DNA of 64,000 nt from Picocystis sp. L7 (taxonomy: Eukaryota; Chlorophyta; Picocystophyceae; Picocystales; Picocystaceae). Below the pieces are notes generated by a model. That model saw only the letters and a program-made list of their open reading frames with translations. It made no database searches and had not been told where the DNA came from. Below are positions 30,560 through 40,923 of this stretch, in pieces (position 1 is the stretch's first letter; the number at the start of each line of letters is the position of its first letter). The stretch spans positions 248,001-312,000 of the forward strand of contig QXJR01000014.1 of assembly GCA_020975725.1 (NCBI GenBank), in the 5' to 3' direction. The translations under genes and the position numbers were made by a program.

Positions 30560-31303
30560 TCACGTCGAGATCGCAAGCTCAGTCAGTCCGACTTGCTCCG
30601 GTCTTCTCGTCGTCGCCACGGTTCCTTTCCTTCCTTATTCTTTCCTTTCATTCGATCCAGACGCGCAGACCAGGGTCTGACGCCCGTCCCTGCTTTCGTT
30701 CGACCGCGAAAAGAGCGCCATCGCCACGACGCACCAGGATCGGATTCGATGGTCGTCCATGTCTCCATGATCGAGCCAACCAGCGCCCAGGACCCTCCTT
30801 GGGCGGACCGGCGCGGGTGTTCAGCTTCTTCTGTCCCACCACGCTCCTCGAAGCGCTCCCACTGGGACGAAAAGGCGCGTGGAAGCGCGCGAGTGCGAGA
30901 TCGCAATCGCGATGTTGGCGCGCCACGATGGCGTTTCCATCCAATGCGCCCGACCGAAACGTGGCACTCGCTGCAGAGGACACCCGGTCAGCAACGATGG
31001 TATCCTCCGCGAGGAACGGCAGATCGAAGGGAGACGTGGGACCCCTTCGGTCTTCCTACTATTCGAGAGCGCTTGAAAGGGACAGTCCCAGAGGGAATCC
31101 CTTTGGAAAGGGGAAAGGAAGATGGGCAACCCAAGGCCCGAAAAGGGATGAACTTCACCAAGAAAACCAAAGGAGTTGCATGGAGATGGATGGCAAGGTA
31201 GAAGACAACAAGAACCATGCCCAACAGAGTCTTGCCCGAATCAGGAAGCCGAAGAGCAACGTTCGTGGAGTGGAGCAGCATCCAAGACACTGCGTGGTGC
31301 GCC
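30560..31303. other. Intergenic region between UCHL5 and ZOP1
   Basis: About 740 bases with GC-rich fortuitous frames on both strands and no recognisable gene. It should hold the UCHL5 promoter and the ZOP1 3' end. Confidence 0.5.
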
Positions 31304-32107
31304 TCATTGGAGTCCAAGGCTGGACAGCGTCCGTGCTTCCACACGCTTCCTGGCCGCTTCCCTCTTTGCTACTGCCTCTGCTTCTTCCCTGCTCAATTTC
31401 TGCTTCTTTACCGGGCCTGCCTGAGGCGCGGCTGACTGCTTCTTTTTTCCAACAGCAGCCGTATTGGGTGCTACTCCACGCGAGGCCCCCACACTCCCCA
31501 TGTTAGGCTGGTGTCCCGGTGTGGTCGTTTCTGGTGCCTTTCGTCTCAACGAAGCCTCATAAGCCGGATGAAGAGTACCGTATCCAGAAGCATATTCTGT
31601 GGTGCATGTGATTGGTGTATGACTGCTTTTCTTGGTGGCCTTGGTGCTCGGAAGTGGTGCCTGTCTCCCAGACAGCGCTGCAGACGGTTGCTCTTGGAGC
31701 TTGCTCCACGCGCCATCCTTGTAATACATCTTCGACTCAGGATCGTAGTAGTAACCGGACGCATCATCGTAGTAATAGCCACAGCGATCGTCGTACCTCC
31801 ATCCAGCACCGAGGCTGCAGGTTGGGCCACCTCTCGAGACGTCTCCAGCCACCCGTCGGGCCTCCTGCACATCCTTCTCGTACTGTTTCTTGGCCAATTC
31901 CTCCACTCTATCCATGCTCTTCTGCGCCATCTTGGCTTCGCGTTCCTGTTTCAGGCCATCCTCTCTAGCCTGTTGGATCTTCTTGGCTACCATCTGCTTG
32001 TGTTTGGCACCGTTCTCGTGGGCTCGGATGGCCATCTGCGTGTCTGCCATCCACGCATTGCACAGCTCGCAGTAGTGGCGTCCTTTGGACACCCAGTACT
32101 CCGTCAT
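31304..32107 (-). CDS. ZOP1: ZOP1-like zinc-finger and OCRE protein
   Basis: A 267-residue protein. It starts MTEYWVSKGRHYCELCNAWM, the hallmark of the U1-C/matrin-type C2H2 finger (Cys-x2-Cys, then His-x5-His in RAHENGAKH). A helical charged stretch follows (~50-95), then a tyrosine-rich OCRE module (CGYYYDDASGYYYDPESKMY) near residues 105-135. The tail is disordered and ends in a basic helix. In Arabidopsis ZOP1 is a pre-mRNA splicing factor that also promotes RNA-directed DNA methylation; WBP4/FBP21 is the animal relative. The ATG at 32107 matches the family start. A copy of the shared TTAAC-N8-TTAAG promoter element lies about 80-100 bases upstream. Confidence 0.87.
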   Translation of the reverse strand: MTEYWVSKGRHYCELCNAWMADTQMAIRAHENGAKHKQMVAKKIQQAREDGLKQEREAKMAQKSMDRVEELAKKQYEKDVQEARRVAGDVSRGGPTCSLGAGWRYDDRCGYYYDDASGYYYDPESKMYYKDGAWSKLQEQPSAALSGRQAPLPSTKATKKSSHTPITCTTEYASGYGTLHPAYEASLRRKAPETTTPGHQPNMGSVGASRGVAPNTAAVGKKKQSAAPQAGPVKKQKLSREEAEAVAKREAARKRVEARTLSSLGLQ

Positions 32108-32185
32108 GGCGACGAAACGCTTCCGCCTGAAGCACCTGCGACGCGCAAACAGAGTTTCGCCACCGTCCAAGTGGCAACGTCCTCG

Positions 32186-32204
32186 CTTAACTCGTGTGGT
32201 TAAG
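32186..32204 (-). promoter_or_regulatory. TTAAC-N8-TTAAG promoter element (ZOP1)
   Basis: On the minus strand the sequence reads CTTAACCACACGAGTTAAG, 79-97 bases upstream of the ZOP1 ATG. It has the half-sites and CGAG core shared by other promoters in the window. Confidence 0.5.
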
Positions 32205-33304
32205 TCCGGGTCCGGTTTCGACGTCGAGTGGAAGACGAAGGCCGAAGGGCGTCTCATATCTTTAGGCAGAGCGAAGCCATCGACAGAGTGCAGGGAAGGT
32301 TTTGAAACTCGATTTGACGGTGGGAGGAGGATGCCAGGCCGAACTTGTTGGGAGTAACTTCTCCGTGCCCGTGAAGAAAGGAGATGTGTACACGGGGTGC
32401 ATACCTTCCTTGGTACTCGAAGCTCCATACAAGGTTGCCCGCAAAAACGGCTTGCGTCTGGATGGAACATCTTCGTCGTCCCTCCCGAAAAGATGATCGA
32501 TCATTGGAGGGTTCGTGAGGCAAGTTTCAAGGGGCCACTTGTTTGCAAACAATGATGCACGAAGCTTGCGTTGCACACGTTCTTAAATGAAAGACCACTC
32601 GTTTCGTAAGCATTGAAATAGACGAAAGCGAGTTCCCGATGATGAAGGGTAATGTGGCCTTGCATGCCTCCTTTCCGTCGACCAGGATGAGTCATCGTCT
32701 TTTCCACTGTGTGCATCGAATCCCATTCCAATGGCCTACTGTATGCTAGTAGCATTGATGCATTCCTTTTCCATCATAGAACACGTACGCAATCGTTCGA
32801 AGGAGGTTGAGTTCCATTCCTCAACACTCGTGGGAATCGAACATGGTCGTCGTACTTGTGCTCCCATGCCATGATGGAGGCAAACCTTTCTCCATACATC
32901 ATTTGCTTTTCCGTGGAGACACCATCCGATCGACTTTTAACATTGTTGCCATTCAATGTAGAGTCGCTTTGTGGTTGGACGACAAGGTCAAGTGACCCTT
33001 GTGGTTGCCGCGGAGGCATGCCTCTCCATCATCTCATCAAATCGATCTAAATTTCAAGCGTGGCATGCATCTCATCGTGCTTTCGTCCCTTTCTTCACGT
33101 GCGTCGCTTGGAAACCAGGCAGGCGGGTGCCAGCCCTTCCCACAACCCGAGGTGTCGTTGGTTGAGTGCACGTGTCCGATCGGGTGGGGTGAGTTGTGAG
33201 GGTCTTCCTCTCGTTGTGAACCCGGGGTGGGGCGTGGTAACGACTTCGACAGGGACGTGTCGGAAACCGCCAGGGAGACCACAGCTCAAGCGCACAGCTC
33301 GACG
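32205..33304. other. Gene-free region with AT-richer island
   Basis: About 1.1 kb. 32500-33010 is AT-richer and resembles in style the islands at the start of the window and at 26-28 kb; it may be decayed repeat DNA, but no family can be named. The final ~150 bases are GC-rich and should be the FBPase promoter and leader. Confidence 0.45.
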
Positions 33305-34381
33305 ATGGACAGCGAAACGCGTTGCACAGAAGCCTTGGGGAAGACGCACCTGCCGTGTTGCGTGCCTCCAGACCGCCTGGTGACGATCAGCAGGTACTTG
33401 ATGGAGCTGCTGGGCGATCGAGCGGAATCCAAGGACCTGATCCTGCTGCTGCAGAGTATTGCAACGGGATGCAAGTACGTCTCCTCGGCATGCCGACAGT
33501 GTGGGCTGGCGGATCTGGCAGGCGAATCAGGAAAAACCAACGTCCAAGGAGAGAAACAGAAGAAGCTGGACGTGCTCGCTAACGAGGCGTTCAAGAATAG
33601 CATCATGGCCAGCGGACTGGCTGCCGTCCTGGTGTCGGAAGAGGACGACGAAGCTATTCTCGTGGAGGATGGAAAACGAGGGAACTTCTGCGTGGTCTTC
33701 GATCCTTTGGATGGGTCGTCGAACATTGACTGCGGCGTGTCCGTCGGATCCATCTTTGGTATCTATCACGTACCGAAGGATGTGGAAGCAGTCAACACAG
33801 GAAACGTACTCCGGGCAGGGAGGGAAATGGTTGCGGCTGGATACTGCTTGTACGGAACCATGACCATCCTTGTTCTAGCACCACAACCTGGTGCAGATGT
33901 TGTCGGCTTCACGCTCGATCCGTGCTTGGGAGAGTTTGTGCGAACGCACAGGAAGATCACCATCCCAGAGGAAGGTCATATTTATTCAATCAATGAAGGC
34001 AACTCCAAATTCTGGAATCCAGCAACAAGGACGTATGTGGAAGAGTGCAAAGCAGGCCATGGCGCCAGGAAACCTAAAACCCAACGATATGTGGGCAGTA
34101 TGGTTGCAGATGTGCATAGAACCCTTCTGTATGGAGGAATATTCATGTATCCTGGAGACAGCAAAAACCCCAATGGAAAATTGCGTGTGCTGTACGAATG
34201 CTTCCCCATGGCCTTTTTGACCGAGTGTGCTGGTGGTACAGCCACCACAGGATACAAACACATGCTCGATCACGAGCCTCAGTCACTACACGAAAGGTCT
34301 CCTTTGTATCTCGGATCTAGACGGGATGTAATGCGAGTGTTGGAGCTGTACAACAATCATGTACCAGCTCTTACCAATTAA
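33305..34381 (+). CDS. FBP: Fructose-1,6-bisphosphatase, cytosolic type
   Basis: A 358-residue intronless enzyme that hydrolyses fructose 1,6-bisphosphate in gluconeogenesis and sucrose synthesis. Key blocks: ISRYLMELLG, LLQSIATGCKYVSS, VLVSEEDDEAILVE, the metal-site loop FDPLDGSSNID, MVAAGYCLYGTMTILVL, and RYVGSMVADVHRTLLYGGIF. The redox-regulatory cysteine insertion of plastid FBPase is absent: the sequence runs directly from YHVPKDVEAVN to VLRAGREMVAAGYC. The first ~25 residues are not clearly a transit peptide, so I place it in the cytosol. Start at 33305 is chosen for length against the family (~335-345). PGAP1 is convergent, only 35 bases away. Confidence 0.95.
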   Translation: MDSETRCTEALGKTHLPCCVPPDRLVTISRYLMELLGDRAESKDLILLLQSIATGCKYVSSACRQCGLADLAGESGKTNVQGEKQKKLDVLANEAFKNSIMASGLAAVLVSEEDDEAILVEDGKRGNFCVVFDPLDGSSNIDCGVSVGSIFGIYHVPKDVEAVNTGNVLRAGREMVAAGYCLYGTMTILVLAPQPGADVVGFTLDPCLGEFVRTHRKITIPEEGHIYSINEGNSKFWNPATRTYVEECKAGHGARKPKTQRYVGSMVADVHRTLLYGGIFMYPGDSKNPNGKLRVLYECFPMAFLTECAGGTATTGYKHMLDHEPQSLHERSPLYLGSRRDVMRVLELYNNHVPALTN

Positions 34382-34416
34382 GAAAGCAATCCAAACTTGA
34401 CGAAAGTTCAATAGCT

Positions 34417-36051
34417 TCATTGCTGCTTGTCAGTATGCTGCAGCAATGGTGCATGTTGCGTCTTGATGCACATTTGAGTGAAAGCATAAAGAGCACCAGC
34501 ATGAAGCACCCTGTACGATTCGTTGGCCAAACATGAGTAGCTTGCGTACATTGTCAAGAGTAGTATAAGCAATAGCCATCCACGCTTGTTGGTAACCGCA
34601 CACAAATCTATATTTCCAGTGGATACTTGGAGGACATGCTCTGAAAGCAGGAAACTGAGTAACATATCAGCAGCATTTGGTGAGAAAGTCGGCCACTCGA
34701 CCCATGCAATCGTTGACGGCAGCATTGTCAATGAACAAACAATGCTCAAGTAGATGAACCTAAACCTTCTCCTGTCCCTTCTATTGGCATGCCAGAACTT
34801 CCACCCCGAGAATGCCAACGCCAAAAGAAGTGGAATCCCTGGCTCGATTGCACTGCCCAAAAGCATGGAACCACTTGCAAAATAGCTCGCGCTGCTTCTT
34901 TTCACCTGATGACTGATGCATTGCGAAACCTCGCGTGCACTCGTCAGGGCTACAAGTTCCCGCAACAGAAGATAAGAGGCAAAAGCTGCTGGAAAGCGCC
35001 CGTAGTTCTTCTGCAAGAGGATGTAAGTCTTGTCCCAGCGTTGTGGGTATTGCTTGCTGCGTTCAACCCATGCTAGTGGTGATGAATATCTCTTGTCGAT
35101 TGTCCTAGCAAACGCTTCGGGATGGAAGGTGGCTGACTTAATTTCAGTCTGTAGATCTTCGAGAAGCTTGGTGATGACCTTCACCAGTTGGTTGCACCAG
35201 AGTATGCTTTTGTGGTCGGGTGACAACGCGATGCCTTCCATCTTTTCAACACTGAGCGCGACAGCCGTTGAAGGTCGGTCCCTGCCCAGCTGGATGAGTG
35301 TTTCATGAACAAGTTCATCTCGATACCCGCCTGCAAGTGCAAAGAAGAAGGTTTGAGAAAGGCTTTTCTTCGTGATTGTTGGATCCAGCTTTGCGTAGAA
35401 ACGAGGCACGGCCGGCTGCCATGAAAGTGGTGGATGTGAGTGAGGTGAAGCAAGTGTGATGAGCGCATGAATCCACGAGCCCTTGCCACTAGCCAGTTCA
35501 TTGAGCATTGCCTGAGCAACGACACCCCCCATGCTGTGACCAACGACAATCAATTTGCTGTCCTTTTCTCCATGTTGTGGATACAACCTTGCCAGTTCTT
35601 TCACTGTCGCGAGAGCGAATTCAAGTTCTCGGAACAGCAGTCTGCCATCCAGAGCCGATTTCTCTTCGTTAAAATGGAGTGCATACCAATCGAACATCCT
35701 CTTGCCGGTTTGTAATTCCCTCCTTGCACATTCTGAAGCCAAGGAGCGGACCTGTTTCGAATGACCACCGCTTCCCGGCAGGAACAGGACCGGCCATGCG
35801 TCCTTCGATTCCGGCACTTCGTGTGCTTCCATTTGCATCTTGTACACGTAATGGTGTCGACTTTCCACGTATCGATAGAGCGCGTAGGGTCCGACGCCGT
35901 CGGGAACGTCCACTTGCACGTAGTTGGGCCACATGTACGTCATCTCGCACCTTCCTGGATCGCGTTTCATCTGGACGAGATCGTGCAAGCACACCAGCAG
36001 CCATCCCAAAAACGCCAGCGCGACTGCGTCCACCAGGTGTGCCATCGCCAT
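34417..36051 (-). CDS. PGAP1: GPI inositol-deacylase (PGAP1/BST1)
   Basis: A 544-residue ER membrane protein. PGAP1 removes the acyl chain from inositol of newly made GPI anchors, allowing ER exit. The first ~30 residues hold a membrane segment (LVDAVALAFLGWLLVCL), followed by CEMTYMWPNYVQVDV, matching the family's CxMTYM motif. The alpha/beta-hydrolase core has the nucleophile elbow VVGHSMGGVVAQ near residue 170 with the catalytic Ser, the preceding FLPGSGGHSKQVRSLAS and following LITLASPHSHPP. The C-terminal part has several hydrophobic segments (e.g. GWLLLILLLTMYASY), as expected, though shorter than in animals. I chose the ATG at 36051 (MAMAHLVDA). The downstream neighbour on the same path, ERGIC3, also acts in ER-Golgi traffic. 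Confidence 0.88.
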   Translation of the reverse strand: MAMAHLVDAVALAFLGWLLVCLHDLVQMKRDPGRCEMTYMWPNYVQVDVPDGVGPYALYRYVESRHHYVYKMQMEAHEVPESKDAWPVLFLPGSGGHSKQVRSLASECARRELQTGKRMFDWYALHFNEEKSALDGRLLFRELEFALATVKELARLYPQHGEKDSKLIVVGHSMGGVVAQAMLNELASGKGSWIHALITLASPHSHPPLSWQPAVPRFYAKLDPTITKKSLSQTFFFALAGGYRDELVHETLIQLGRDRPSTAVALSVEKMEGIALSPDHKSILWCNQLVKVITKLLEDLQTEIKSATFHPEAFARTIDKRYSSPLAWVERSKQYPQRWDKTYILLQKNYGRFPAAFASYLLLRELVALTSAREVSQCISHQVKRSSASYFASGSMLLGSAIEPGIPLLLALAFSGWKFWHANRRDRRRFRFIYLSIVCSLTMLPSTIAWVEWPTFSPNAADMLLSFLLSEHVLQVSTGNIDLCAVTNKRGWLLLILLLTMYASYSCLANESYRVLHAGALYAFTQMCIKTQHAPLLQHTDKQQ

Positions 36052-36232
36052 AGCCGTGTTGTGTGACCGATGGAATGGGAAGAACCAGCTGGTTCCATGA
36101 ATCCTTGGGGGTAAGTGATTGGACATGGACCAGGTGGAACGCAGCGCTGTGCATTGGACGATGGAAGCAAAGGGAGCGGGTAGAAGCATTGCAATCCCAC
36201 AAGTTCTTATTGTTGTCGCCAAGCGAGGTGGC

Positions 36233-37571
36233 TCAGGAGAGCTTGCCCAGCTCCATCTTCTTCTGCAACGCCTTCTGTCCATGATACACGACCCCGTCCA
36301 CCATGCCTGCAACAGTGAAAACACCACCAAGAATGGCAAGAAGATTGGTAATGAAGTGCAAGAAGGATGTACGCTCCTCCACCATGTCTACAAGAAGAGG
36401 GGAAAAGTCGTAGAAGAAGAACACCCCAGGCACTACGGCTTGTGGCTGCCCCGCGGGATTCTCCTTGAAGTGCTCGGTCACGCTGAATTGATTCGTCCGC
36501 ACCTGCTGCCCCTTCGTGCTAGTGTAAATGGTCGGCACCACCTTCAGGTAGTACTGGTACATGCCGTTCGGGTGTGCTAGCTGGTGCACTGCACCGTCCA
36601 ACGGATTGACCTGCCCAGGATACTCCGCTCCGAATGCCAGTTTATGGACGGTGTGCGACACATCGAACTTGGCCCCTTTGAAAGGTGCCAGGTCATGAAA
36701 ATGCATTGTCCCTTGTTGGTAGGCTTTTCCTGGTGCGAAATGGAAGTTGCCGGCGACTTTGCTGGTTTCCACGTGGCCGTGGATATTGCAGCCTTCCTTC
36801 TTGGAATATTGCCTCGAGAACTCTCCCTGGAGCTTGTTCATGTTGTTCGCGCACATTGGCACTCCACTCACTTCACGCACGTTCCATCGTTTGTCCCTGT
36901 AGGCGTCTTCGAGTTCGCGACAGCTGTTGCAACACTTTCTACTCTCCGTCTCGGCCCCGTAGCAGCTTCCGCATCCGTCTACCATGACCACTGCACCCTT
37001 TTCAGATTTTTCTCCTACTTGTCCTTTTTCCAAATCTGCCACTGGCGTTCCTTCTTGGCTCATTCTTTGTTTGAAGATGTCGTGATTCACGTCCAGGTGT
37101 TGTTCTCCACTCATGTCCATCACATCGATGTTCAGGGCCGAGCACGGCATGGCTGGAAAGGTGATGTTGAACTGGGAAAGGTGGCATCCATCCCAACCCG
37201 TCAGCGTCGTCGTACGAGTCGCGCCAGGGACGGTTTCTATGTCCATCCATCCTCTCATTCGGTTTCACTCACGTGTATTTCCAGCTTCTCTTTCCTCGTG
37301 AGATCGACTTGGAATTCGTGCGCCGTGTCGATGCGTAGGTACGTTGCTTGGTGTGGTTAGGTTCGTGTAGGGGTCAGCATCCGCATTTCGCATCGTTTTC
37401 CCTTCGTGTTTTCGCATCCATCGCTCCTTCCTCACCCATTTCGGTCCAGAAGAGCACGGCCATGACGGTCAATGCGACGATGGTGATGACGCCGCCGGAT
37501 CTAGTCTTGGTGGCGAAGTCTTCGTTCACCTTGGGATAGGAATCCAATCTCTTGAGCAGGTCCGTGATCAT
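36233..37571 (-). CDS. ERV46: ERGIC3/ERV46 COPII cargo receptor
   Basis: A 382-residue protein from three exons: 37436-37571, 37273-37346 and 36233-37171. The introns are 89 and 101 bases (donors GTGAGGAAG and GTGAGTGAA; CTGAC upstream of both acceptors). Splicing gives LLKRLDSYPKVNEDFATKT, a membrane segment VITIVALTVMAVLFW, then TYLRIDTAHEFQVDL and EKLEIHFNITFPAMPCSALN, matching the family without gaps. Next come MDMSGEQHLDVNHDIFKQR, the cysteine pairs of the lumenal domain, and the second membrane segment near the C-terminus (LLAILGGVFTVAGMVDG). Erv46 cycles between ER and Golgi with Erv41 and retrieves ER residents. The ATG at 37571 fits the family start; an in-frame extension upstream is not conserved. 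Length equals human ERGIC3 (383). Confidence 0.94.
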
Positions 37572-37750
37572 CTCCTTGGCCTTTTGGTGCGCATGTACGT
37601 GCGTGAAACCTCTTCTTCTCTCCTCTTCCACCCGTTGGATCACTTGTGGGAGGCTGGAACCGCGCCTGTGGATCCGAATTCGACGTATGCGGTTGGCGTC
37701 GGTGATGGATCTGCGATGGGGAAGCACTCACCTGTCCATCCGGACCCCAC

Positions 37751-39170
37751 TTGCACCCACATTCCTACACATTCACACCCACATGGATGCACATATCCAC
37801 ACCCACACCCGTGCACTCCAACACTCCCACACGCACAATCCTGCAATCCTACACATTCACACCCACATGGATGCACATATCCACACCCACACCCGTGCAC
37901 TCCAACACTCCCACACGCACAATCCTGCAATCCTACACATTCACACCCACATGGATGCACATATCCACACCCACACCCGTGCACTCCAACACTCCCACAC
38001 GCACAATCCTGCAATCCTACACATTCACACCCACATGGATGCACATATCCACACCCACACCCGTGCACTCCAACACTCCCACACGCACAATCCTGCAATC
38101 CTACACATTCACACCCACATGGATGCACATATCCACACCTGCGCCCGTGCACTCCAACACTCCCACACGCACAATCCTGCAATCCTACACATTCACACCC
38201 ACATGGATGCACATATCCACACCTGCGCCCGTGCACTCCAACACTCCCACACGCACAATCCTGCAATCCTACACATTCACACCCACATGGATGCACATAT
38301 CCACACCCACACCCGTGCACTCCAACACTCCCACACGCACAATCCTGCAATCCTACACATTCACACCCACATGGATGCACATATCCACACCCACACCCGT
38401 GCACTCCAACACTCCCACACGCACAATCCTGCAATCCTACACATTCACACCCACATGGATGCACATATCCACACCTGCGCCCGTGCACTCCAACACTCCC
38501 ACACGCACAATCCTGCAATCCTACACATTCACACCCACATGGATGCACATATCCACACCCACACCCGTGCACTCCAACACTCCCACACGCACAATCCTGC
38601 AATCCTACACATTCACACCCACATGGATGCACATATCCACACCTGCGCCCGTGCACTCCAACACTCCCACACGCACAATCCTGCAATCCTACACATTCAC
38701 ACCCACATGGATGCACATATCCACACCCACACCCGTGCACTCCAACACTCCCACACGCACAATCCTGCAATCCTACACATTCACACCCACATGGATGCAC
38801 ATATCCACACCTGCGCCCGTGCACTCCAACACTCCCACACGCACAATCATGCAATCCTACGCTCTTGCACCCACACATATGCTCACACCCACACCCACAC
38901 CCGTGCACTCCAACACTCCCACACGCACAATCCTGCAATCCTACGCTCTTGCACCCACACATATGCTCACACCCACATCTGCGCCCGTGCACTCCCACAC
39001 ACACACACACACAATCCTGCAATCCTACGCTCTTGCACCCACACATATGCTCACACCCACATCTGCGCCCGTGCACTCCCACACACACACACACACAATC
39101 CTGCAATCCTACGCTCTTGCACCCACACGGATGCACATATCCACGCTCACGCTCACATGCACTCTCGGGC
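37751..39170 (+). repeat. 84-bp tandem repeat array (minisatellite)
   Basis: At least 13 nearly identical 84-base units, recognisable by ATGGATGCACATATCC at 37783 and every 84 bases to 38791, followed by about four diverged units with CACATATGCTCAC and longer CA runs. Because 84 is divisible by three and stops are absent, several frames on both strands stay open through the array. Units differ mainly at one spot, CCCACACCCGTG (A) or CCTGCGCCCGTG (B), in the order A A A A B B A A B A B A B. The array fills the divergent spacer between ERGIC3 and the LUX-like gene. Confidence 0.95.
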
Positions 39171-39919
39171 GGACACCCAAAGTCATACACTCGTACTCAG
39201 ACGTAGATGCATGGGCATGGGAACATTCACACCTTGACTCGCACGCACAAACACAGGCACATCGAGGTCTAAACGGAGGGAAGGGTAAAGGATGGAGACA
39301 TCACAAGACAGGAATGGAGTGGGAAGAGAGGAAGAGTTGAGGAGTTGAAGACGCACCGGCTATGCCGCATGGAGAGGAAGAACACGATAGAGAATAAACT
39401 CCCCAACCCGAAGGGAGGGACGGCGGGCGTTCGGATCCATCCAGGATGACACGACCCGCAGAGGAGCCATAATCGACCGATAGTTATTCCTCTGCGGGCA
39501 TCGAAGGAAGATGGACGCCGAGTCCAGAGGGGACCCTACGTGTCTGAAATCAGCTCCTTTTTCCTGATCTTCACCGTTCAAAGGGGGAGTAGTTTAGACG
39601 CAGGGATCCTTACCCCGACTTCTCCCCTCGATCGTCTAAAAAAGAACCCTTTCTCCTGTTTTATCTCGATCCGATGGGACGGAATTCAGGCGCTTGGATT
39701 CCGACCTGGGTCGATCCCTCCCCCTTCGCAGCCCTGCTTCGGTTAACCACGAGATTAACTTCGAGCACGTCCATTCGTGCTTCGCGATCCGCCTCGCGCG
39801 CATCCAGCTGGACGTGCTCGGCTCTTGGAACGCCAACAGGGAAGGGAAGGAGGGAGCAGGAGGAGAGAAGAAGGAGGAACCGACCTCAGAAAAGCGAGGG
39901 AAGGGACGCGCAGTGGAAG
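39171..39919. other. Promoter region of the LUX-like gene
   Basis: No gene recognised. It contains one GAGAATAAACTCCCC word near 39390 similar to the repeats beside UTP3, a C/T-rich tract, and the TTAAC-N7-TTAAC element at 39743. Confidence 0.5.
39743..39759 (+). promoter_or_regulatory. TTAAC-N7-TTAAC promoter element (LUX-like gene)
   Basis: TTAACCACGAGATTAAC, about 160 bases upstream of the ATG, sense orientation. Confidence 0.5.
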
Positions 39920-40923
39920 ATGGCGGACCTGTACACGAGCTGGGAGCAAGGACTGCCGAAGATGGACGAGCTCGTGCCGATCTCGCAGGCGCTGCTTCCC
40001 TACGATCTGGCGACGGCGTTCGACCTGCACGCCGTGTGCGACGTGGAAGGAAACCACCGAAGAAAAGAGGACGGGAAGGGCCGCAACGGAGGAAGAGGTG
40101 CGTGCGAAGAGACCCACGACGAAAACACACACGCGCGAAAAAGCAAACCCAACCTTCGAAGGAAAAAGAAACGGACGAACGAGCGGGGAAAGAGTGGGAA
40201 AGGAAGCGATGAGATCGTTTCCATCGATCCATCTTCGCTCGTAAGGCGAAGAGAATGCGAAAAGGAGGGCGTCGGAAATCGAGAACACCCAAGGAACGAA
40301 GGTCGAACGAAAAGGAAGGGGACGACTCCGAAACGGCGACGTTCGACGTAGTCGCGGAAACATGGCTGACACACGGCGCTCGTCACGAACTCGTCGTAAC
40401 GCACCCACTCGACGTTCAAACGCCGATTGGCATGGCGATGATGGATCGCACCGTCCTGCCTTCCGCGCGCGGTCCAACAGGGGGAAGTCCATCCACTTCA
40501 CCGAATGCTCAACAAAGATCCGGGAGGGACGAGAAGGCGAACGACCTTGGCAAAAGGCCCCTCTCCTCTGGACTGCACGACATTGAGGAAGGATCTGGCG
40601 AAGAATTGAGTGCAAGAAATTTGAAACGACCCCGTCTGGTTTGGACCCCGAGGCTTCATAGGCGTTTTGTGGAAGTAGTCGAGAAAGTGGGAGTAGATAA
40701 AGCAGCGCCAAAAACGGTGATGCAAATGATGGGCGTAAGTGGCCTCACCCGTGAAAACGTCGCAAGCCACCTGCAGAAGTATCGTCTCTTGCTCAAGAAG
40801 CAGATCGATAGGCAAGCAGCCCAGCAATCTGGGATTCCAGAGGCCTGCTCCCCAACAGATAGGGATGCTGACAAGCAGCTTGTCGGGAGCCAAGCACAGG
40901 CTCAAGATGAATGCTGCCAGTGA
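39920..40923 (+). CDS. GARP/Myb-like transcription factor, LUX ARRHYTHMO/PCL1 type
   Basis: Two exons. Exon 1 (39920-40097) encodes WEQGLPKMDELVPISQ followed by LLPYDLATAFDL, the conserved N-terminal motif of plant LUX/PCL1 proteins (WE-GLP--D-L-PLSQ...LA-AF). Exon 2 encodes the GARP domain RPRLVWTPRLHRRFVEVV...KTVMQMM...LTRENVASHLQKYRLLLK, diagnostic of LUX rather than of response regulators. The donor AG|GTGCGTGCG resembles that of the DDX27 gene. Two acceptors keep the frame, giving exon 2 at 40352 or 40481. I prefer 40481 (206 residues), because it is the first AG after the only CTGAC, at 40365. In plants LUX is the DNA-binding subunit of the clock evening complex. Whether this alga uses it so is inference. 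Confidence 0.85.

Noticed and set aside
37751-39170. CRISPR array
   Set aside because: Units abut directly without unique spacers and the genome is eukaryotic.
37552-39340. Four open frames of more than 500 codons (three plus, one minus) across the 84-bp repeat
   Set aside because: They exist only because the unit is 84 bases long and stop-free; several frames on both strands are open at once and the products are pure repeats.
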